Source: Chloromonas sp. AAM2
Lineage: Eukaryota > Chlorophyta > Chlorophyceae > Chlamydomonadales > Chlamydomonadaceae
DNA: 25,374 nt
Reading direction: 5' to 3'
NCBI GenBank assembly: GCA_004335635.1
Contig: QAXH01001745.1
Location: forward strand, 26,871-52,244
Part shown: positions 21,501-25,374 of the stretch, piece after piece
How the letters are laid out: the number at the start of each line of letters is the position of its first letter
How positions within the stretch are numbered: position 1 is the first letter of the stretch
Position numbers and translations under genes: made by a program
Notes under the pieces: generated by a model
What the model saw: only the letters and a program-made list of their open reading frames with translations
Databases searched by the model: none
Told to the model about the DNA's origin: nothing

Positions 21501-24500
21501 GCTGCGACGCTTCCTGTGGCTGAAAGGGCTCGTAATGCTGCTTCGGCCAGCACCGTCGCGCAAGGTTTGGTGTTGCATGACGCTAGCTGAAGAAGCAAGC
21601 TGAAGTTGGCCAGGCAGAGAGCCCATCTCAGCTGGCCCCGACCAGCCATTCTTACGAGGCCAAGGAATCAGGCCCGCATTACGGCCGGTAAGCCCACCTC
21701 AGCATGAGTACATTTGATTACCCAGAAACGCGTTCTGACGGCAGGCCATCATGTCTCTGGACAGAAGCATTCTCATCAGAAAACTAATCACTGGATAGGT
21801 AGTGAAGGATACTTCCAGAGGTGCGATCTGATACGAAGCCGGTTCTCGGTTTTCCGGCGCACTTTGCCGTACCTGCCTCTACCAACTCAAGTCTCAGTTT
21901 ACTTGGACAGCTTCACTGTACTCACCTCACATTTGGCGTATACGAATGGTTGCGCACACAAAGCCATGCTTCCGCATTCAGAGCGGGGACGGTTCTCGCC
22001 AAACTTCGCCAGCAGGGACCACTATTCTCTCGTGCTGAGAACGAGAGTGGATGGCAACCATTGGGGGATCCAGTTTAAACGTGATGTAGTACAGTCTTCT
22101 CATCTTTCAGCAACCTCAGGGCAGCTTGGTCTGGAACAGCTTGCCTAGCTGGCGACATCCAGCTGTTCTCTACATGCACATGGCATGGGTGGCGGCGGGC
22201 AGCGGCTGCATACCGTACCTTGCTGCATAACACAAGGCCGCTCATTGGGTGCATACATTGTGTTACACGCAGCATACACAGCAAAAAAGAAGTTTGCCAG
22301 TTCTGGGACAATTCCTGTCAATGCCACTGGGACATGTGTTTGCGATGTAGTTTTAAAGTGTTATTGGGGATACTGTGGAGTTTGCACACTGTGTCACAGG
22401 TGTGTGTGTGTTTATCCTACACAGGGGGTATAGCGTGTTGTGGTAGACGGGGCGTTGCCACTTCTGGGACAGCAAACCAGGAGACAGGAATTACATTGTC
22501 AAAAGACACATAGATGTGTGACTCGTCTGATCGGTATGCTTCAGAAGTCGGTAATGTAAGTCGCCACCAAGTCAGCAGAATGTACATGTGTAATGAGTCA
22601 ACAATTTGTAAAATGTATCAGAATGACCAGACTGTCCCAGTGATTCGCTGCTCGGTTTTCAAACCACACAGTTTGGCCACAGCCCTCACGCACCATAGGA
22701 CACTTAATCACACTTTGCCACGAAAACACAAACCAAAAACGTGTTCCAGTGGAACTCCCAGGAATTGTCCCAGAACTGGCAAACTTTTTTTTGATACACT
22801 GTGCCACACGCTCTGAGAAGATAGACAACAATCAGTTTTCGGTCCAGGCATGCACACAAACTTCCTATGCATATGCCACGGGCAGGCACATCTCTACAAC
22901 AAGTTTGGCGCTCCAGTATTCACGCATGCACTACTACGACTACACGCCCTTGCATGCTCAAAGGGCATCCCAAACAAATTTTCATCCACTGATGGCATTC
23001 CGATTACAACCGTTAGACAGCTCCTACATCACTTGCAGCATGTTTTCAAATCGCTTCCACTGCCCATGTCTTGCAAGAAATGTTCAACGCTGCCATGAAA
23101 CATGGGCGAATGGTGAACCAATCACATGCCAAGCCTGCAAGGTGCTGCTTTGGGTGCCGTGGCACAACACTCGAGAACCTCATGCCTCAAGCTCAAAGGT
23201 GAAAATTGACCTCAACACACTGTTGGTAATCATTGGCGCTTGCTCGCAATTAAAACTCCACTCCGGTTGCTTCAGGCAGATGATGCAAACAACAGCGTAT
23301 GTGCGGCTGCTTAGACACCAACTTGCTGTTGGTCTGCCCTTGCGCCATCACACAATAAGCAAGCACCAGGCGTCAAAAACCGATGATGACCATCGTCAGT
23401 GTTGGTAAAGCAACAAGCAACAAGGAGACATGCAATGGGAAATCGCACAGGCAAGCCATGATGATGCAAAACCACAGCGCAGATGCTGCTGGTATGGTTA
23501 GGCATGAACATGCCATTGTACAACAAGCAAGCACCTGATTCCGCAGCCTCAATGGCAATGCCTTGCAGCAGTTGTTTGTTGAAAAACTGCAAAACCAACA
23601 AGGGCACAAAACCAGCTGCCCTGTGTAGGTATACTACAGTATTATGTGGCGCTTGGTTGCAATTAGACTTAGTTCGGTCCAGGCAGATGATACACAACAG
23701 TAGCGGTTGGAAGGGTGAGGTACAACCAACACACCGTCACACCCGTGTCCTTTGACGGCCTCCCTGTGTAACAAATCAAAATGTGTGTAAAAAATCAAGC
23801 AATCAACTTTCAATTCAGGCAGACACAGCGCACAGCCAGCCACAGTGTCAGGCAATGCGTAGAGAAGTGATCACGGCCAGGATATTTCGTTCGATCAATC
23901 TGACCAGGCAGGTAGATGAGCAGTTAGATCCCTGACTAGTCCCCTGATCGCGTCAAAACAAGGGAGCATCAGGCACTCCCATGTCCCAAGTGCGTCCAAA
24001 CGCCTCCTGTCTCGTCCGTTCATTGATTGTCCGACGCCTTCTGAACAAGACCTGCCACGTCCAGCCCATTGCGTGTCCTTCTATGCACCCATGCTGGCGG
24101 CCCACTGCCATGGACTGCACATCATGAGAGGCCCACACAACCATTGTTTGTTGCTAGCAACTGCATGACTTGCGTTCGGTTCTTGTCTATTGCCTTAGCT
24201 TACAGCGATGGTATGTGGCAGGCGACGGGTGGCAGGCGAGAGAGGAGGATGGATACTGACTCGCCAGCCCTGAAGCACAACTGTTATTGGGTGATGGGTT
24301 ATGAGTTCCAACTGACACACAGCCAAGACGTTTCTCTGTTGGCAGCCTGGTTTTCCGGGTGTCTGCACGTTCACCCCTGATAAACGTAGGCTGCAAACGC
24401 ATGGGCAGGCCGCAGGCAACAGTGGCACGTGGATCCATCACGTGTCCTCATGAGGCTGTGGCCTTGCGCAAGACTAGAGTATCCATCACGCCACCTGCAC

Positions 24501-25227
24501 AGCAGACAAGTGCATCATGTGTGTGCACTTTACGAGTATATATTGATTACATCAGGGGGGGCCCACATGCACCGAGCGCGAATGCTGGCAGGCCATGCTC
24601 ATCATCATACCAGGTCAGACGCAAGGGATTTGACAAGACACAGAAAGCTGCCGAGAAACCGGCAAATAACTGCAGGATTGATTGATGGATTGATTCTTAG
24701 CATTTGTTGGGCAATACCCTTAATAAGACCCCAATGTGGAATGGCACAAGCACGCTGACTCCAGTACATTGTATGCTAACAGACAAGACCTGACAACAAC
24801 GACCCCACATCAAGCGGATAGCAGACCACAAGTAACAGGACAGATCCTATCCGTATTAATCAAACGTGTTCATAACTGTAACAACAATTGTAACAACATT
24901 CTCCATCATATACAATTGACTGCAATGAAGAGCAATGAAAGTGCAATTCAAGGTGACCTTGACAAAACTTGCGCTCAGTCTCAGCGGCGCATGAACCAGT
25001 GTTGAAGGGCATGTCAACACAAACTTGCACAAAGCAAGCGAACAGATCAACCAAACCCCAATCAATGGAAAACAAAGCGGATGTGCGTGTCTCACCGTCC
25101 AGATCACAGATGACTTCTATCGCCAGTGCCTGGCTTGATGCCTGCATGCGAGCGTAGCCCCACCACAGTATGGAGCGCTCGATGAAGGCGGGGGGAGGCG
25201 ACTGCACATTCATGGATAGACCAGCGC
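8275..25227 (-). CDS. Receptor-type class III nucleotide cyclase with two cyclase domains (5' partial)
   Basis: This is a membrane receptor cyclase that makes a cyclic nucleotide (cGMP or cAMP) from the NTP. Eighteen exons from the transmembrane exon to the stop join in phase (4,605 nt): 19480-19113, 18615-18532, 17895-17525, 17283-17057, 16600-16511, 16215-16115, 15642-15457, 15161-14936, 14366-14241, 13692-13555, 13178-12348, 12104-11919, 11705-11496, 11179-10988, 10695-10602, 10246-10129, 9539-8570 and 8361-8275. All have GT donors and AG acceptors. Upstream ectodomain exons are proposed from 25227 on; the true start is outside the window. Order: ectodomain, one helix, cyclase domain 1, cyclase domain 2, Ser/Ala-rich tail. 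Single-pass receptor cyclases with tandem catalytic domains and phrases such as GYESATEGDAF and WPEELLAH are typical of volvocine algae. The family call is firm from motifs. GTP versus ATP is undecided. The gene spans over 17 kb. Confidence 0.9.
10129..14366 (-). CDS. Cyclase domain 2 of the cyclase gene
   Basis: Exon 14366-14241 encodes APVGNVTISFLYVVGASSLL, the start of a second cyclase fold in which the first metal Asp is replaced. Exon 13692-13555 gives GYAVEVVDGLILAAFKHPAQ, aligned to GYESATEGDAFILAFPNPAA of domain 1; the second metal Asp becomes Gly, and Glu sits at the purine-reading position. Exon 13178 opens with VWPEELLAHKEC, followed by a Pro/Ser-rich insertion of about 440 residues across exons 13178-12348, 12104-11919, 11705-11496 and the start of 11179-10988. 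The fold resumes at LKIGIDVGKVLASMHTQTGR. Exon 10695-10602 gives VMNRAARVAARCERGQVL, with intact Asn and Arg of the transition-state motif. Exon 10246-10129 ends the domain with GETELKGVPGLVGLVHCWL. Alone, this domain should be inactive for metal binding. Confidence 0.88.
10712..10783 (-). repeat. 9-bp tandem repeat, 8 copies, 14 nt from a 3' splice site
   Basis: GTGACTTGA is repeated eight times with one substitution (GTGACTCGA). On the gene strand it is TCAAGTCAC and ends just before the acceptor of the exon that begins at 10695. Confidence 0.95.
13263..13297 (-). repeat. 7-bp tandem repeat, 5 copies
   Basis: CCAGTGA is repeated five times without change, in the cyclase intron about 85 nt upstream of the acceptor of exon 13178. 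Confidence 0.95.
14135..14176 (-). other. Possible duplicated 14-codon cassette exon
   Basis: Plus 14114-14166 repeats 14220-14272 at about 90% identity with a spacing of 106 bp, so the end of exon 14366-14241 and its donor (CTGCAG|GTGAGG) are present twice. The extra copy is preceded by an AATCACAG acceptor and reads KCMFEARKAMTALQ, phase 0 at both ends. The true exon ends VEARRAMAALQ. The extra copy could be spliced in without breaking the frame, or it may be a decoy donor. Confidence 0.55.
14414..14501 (-). repeat. 11-bp tandem repeat, 8 copies
   Basis: CCTCATGACAG and C/TCTGATGACAG alternate, giving a 22-bp higher-order unit four times. It lies about 46 nt upstream (gene strand) of the acceptor of exon 14366. 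Confidence 0.95.
14519..14577. repeat. Short direct repeat
   Basis: GAGCAAGCCAAAGACTAACA, followed by GGAAC, occurs twice, at 14518 and 14552, inside the same cyclase intron as the 11-bp array. Confidence 0.85.
14936..19480 (-). CDS. Transmembrane helix and cyclase domain 1 of the cyclase gene
   Basis: The exon at 19480-19113 starts EEACSGLSKPEV, then a hydrophobic helix (about residues 12-38 of the exon, ending at ASVRG). A basic and then very acidic linker (EEEDDEDE) leads into the catalytic fold. Cyclase motifs follow in order: LLLSDVQNSTSLW (first metal Asp), PTVVMDECMQIHDQTFRGLL, GYESATEGDAFILAF (second metal Asp), LALLEATWPTQLL, RVRMGIHTGVETRADISY, YSGVTMDVARAVADAAPGG, VVLSMDAFARL and VPLSLYMAVPSAIPGRLAW. 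At the transition-state position the usual Asn-x3-Arg is replaced by Asp (MDVARA), with Ala where Arg is expected. The purine-reading Lys/Glu position is Ala (SATEGD). About 200 extra residues, encoded by the end of exon 17895-17525, exon 17283-17057 and exon 16600-16511, are inserted between WPTQLL and RVRMGIH. Confidence 0.9.
16358..16438. repeat. AT-rich palindromic tract
   Basis: About 80 bp of TATATTA/TATAATTATA and (AT)n, almost pure A/T, in the cyclase intron between exons 16600-16511 and 16215-16115. It is self-complementary and could extrude a cruciform. Confidence 0.9.
18058..18088. repeat. TCAC microsatellite
   Basis: Several TCAC units in a row with one interruption (TCGC), in the cyclase intron 18531-17896. 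Confidence 0.85.
18270..18531 (-). repeat. 51-bp minisatellite carrying repeated 5' splice sites
   Basis: TGCTTACCC recurs at 18321, 18372, 18423, 18474 and 18525, exactly 51 bp apart, with a degenerate copy (TGCTTGCCC) near 18270. On the gene strand each intact copy reads GGGTAAGCA. The 18525 copy is the real donor of exon 18615-18532 (AACGG|GTAAGC). The others lie downstream in the intron as identical donor sequences. Confidence 0.95.
18676..18702. repeat. GTT trinucleotide run
   Basis: About eight GTT units within the cyclase intron 19112-18616. A spurious poly-Asn frame results on the minus strand. Confidence 0.9.
19781..19843. repeat. 21-bp tandem repeat, 3 copies
   Basis: CATCCATTGCCAAACTGCTG plus one base is repeated three times, the third copy with changes. 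It lies in the 1.4-kb cyclase intron 20873-19481, which is otherwise CTG/TGC-rich low-complexity sequence. Confidence 0.9.
20276..20330. repeat. CTG/GGTGCT trinucleotide tract
   Basis: About 55 bp of CTG and TGGTGC units in the same intron. Several hydrophobic-looking frames around it are products of this composition. Confidence 0.85.
20874..25227 (-). CDS. Ectodomain exons of the cyclase gene (proposed)
   Basis: Proposed exons: 25227-25096 (NVQSPPPAFIERSILWWGYA...), 25023-24958 (CVDMPFNTGSCAAE...), 24362-24204, 24114-24052, 22034-21926 (SGPCWRSLARTVPALNAEAW...), 21586-21498 (SCNTKPCATVLAEAALRALS...), 21310-21241 (LRNIIEDPFGPCALESVQ), 21075-21023 and 20931-20874. The first five chain by phase, four of them being symmetric 1-1 exons. 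The last four chain by phase into the transmembrane exon at 19480. The join between 21926 (phase 2) and 21586 (phase 0) does not fit, so at least one exon or an alternative acceptor is missing there. The residues are Cys-containing and look extracellular. I could not assign a ligand-binding fold. Exons at 25227, 22034, 21586 and 21310 have the best splice sites; 25023, 24362, 24114, 21075 and 20931 are weaker. Confidence 0.5.
22265..22812. mobile_element. Foldback (MITE-like) element
   Basis: Inverted arms of about 65 bp lie near 22283-22345 and 22735-22797. The core AAGTTTGCCAGTTCTGGGAC followed by AATTCCTG is perfect in both (28 bp), and similarity continues on both sides (CCACTGG.ACA). About 390 bp separates the arms, with a further short CTTCTGGGACAG fragment inside. 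There is no coding capacity. It lies in the largest cyclase intron. Target-site duplications were not resolved. Confidence 0.7.
23235..23297. repeat. Dispersed direct repeat, copy 1
   Basis: GGCGCTTG, GCAATTA, TTC.GGCAGATGAT and ACAACAG occur here and again at 23648-23705 in the same order. Shorter pieces (GGTCCAGGCA, TTCAGGCAGACA) recur near 22845 and 23813. Intronic; no gene seen. Confidence 0.6.
23648..23705. repeat. Dispersed direct repeat, copy 2
   Basis: This matches 23235-23297 at a spacing of 413 bp. The stretch 22815-24050 between foldback element and next proposed exon holds these repeats but no exon I could support. Confidence 0.6.
24563..24610 (-). repeat. Inverse copy of the 1628-1675 repeat
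   Basis: The reverse complement reads GCATGGCCTGCCAGCATTCG followed by CGCTCGGTGCATGTGGGC, a clear match to the SLD5-intron copy. It sits in an intron of the cyclase gene. Confidence 0.6.
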
Positions 25228-25275
25228 CTGCACACCACACACCACACAGCACACAGTACAAAAGCACGTGATGTG

Positions 25276-25374
25276 TATCAGACAGACAGGCAGGAAGGCA
25301 GGCAGGCAGGTAGGCAGGCACAGGCAGGCAGGCAGGCACAGGCAGGCAGGCAGGCACAGGCAGGCAGGCAGGCA
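25276..25374. repeat. GGCA microsatellite at the right edge
   Basis: GGCA units are interrupted at intervals by GGCACA, forming a higher-order pattern. The array continues to the window edge and lies in the intron upstream of the first proposed ectodomain exon. Confidence 0.95.

Noticed and set aside
21350..21649. Minus-strand ATG at 21649 with a signal-peptide-like start
   Set aside because: The frame contains exon 21586-21498, but coding evidence continues upstream (22034-21926 and beyond). The hydrophobic start is better read as intron plus acceptor, though a gene start here cannot be fully excluded.
22749..23408. 219-codon plus-strand ORF
   Set aside because: It starts inside the right arm of the foldback element and runs into dispersed repeats. 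The translation shows no transposase or other recognisable motif.

Overview
The window looks like nuclear DNA of a green alga, most likely a chlorophycean (Chlamydomonas/Dunaliella-like lineage). Genes are cut into many short exons with GT-AG introns. A receptor-type class III nucleotide cyclase of the volvocine style is present, a TGTAA polyadenylation motif follows one gene, and introns are full of minisatellites. The species is inference. Gene models were built by hand from splice sites, reading phase and family motifs. No transcript or database search was available.

Layout: (1) 1-952, no gene I can support. (2) 953-1896, minus strand: the first three exons of the GINS replication-complex subunit SLD5; its C-terminal half was not found. 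(3) 2103-2538, plus strand: a weak candidate for a small tail-anchored protein, divergent from SLD5. (4) 3010-6790, plus strand: a complete six-exon gene for a 405-residue multi-pass membrane protein of unknown family with an Ala-rich N-terminus. (5) 6791-8274: convergent intergenic stretch with 3' UTRs. (6) 8275-25227, minus strand: one very large cyclase gene with its 5' end beyond the window. It runs Cys-containing ectodomain (low to moderate confidence exons), one transmembrane helix, cyclase domain 1, cyclase domain 2, then a Ser/Ala-rich tail. From the transmembrane exon to the stop, 18 exons join in phase into 1,534 codons plus a stop.

The most interesting biology is in the cyclase. 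Domain 1 keeps both metal-binding Asp positions but has lost the Asn/Arg transition-state pair. Domain 2 has lost the metal Asp residues but keeps Asn/Arg. This resembles the C1/C2 division of labour of animal adenylyl cyclases, here on a single-pass receptor. Each domain also carries a huge insertion (about 200 and about 440 residues) at the same place in the fold.

The second theme is tandem repeats sitting on splice junctions. A 51-bp array repeats a 5' splice site, a 30-bp array runs into a 3' splice site, and 9-, 7- and 11-bp arrays lie close upstream of acceptors. A duplicated exon end has created a possible in-frame 14-codon cassette exon. A foldback (MITE-like) element and several dispersed repeats fill the largest intron.
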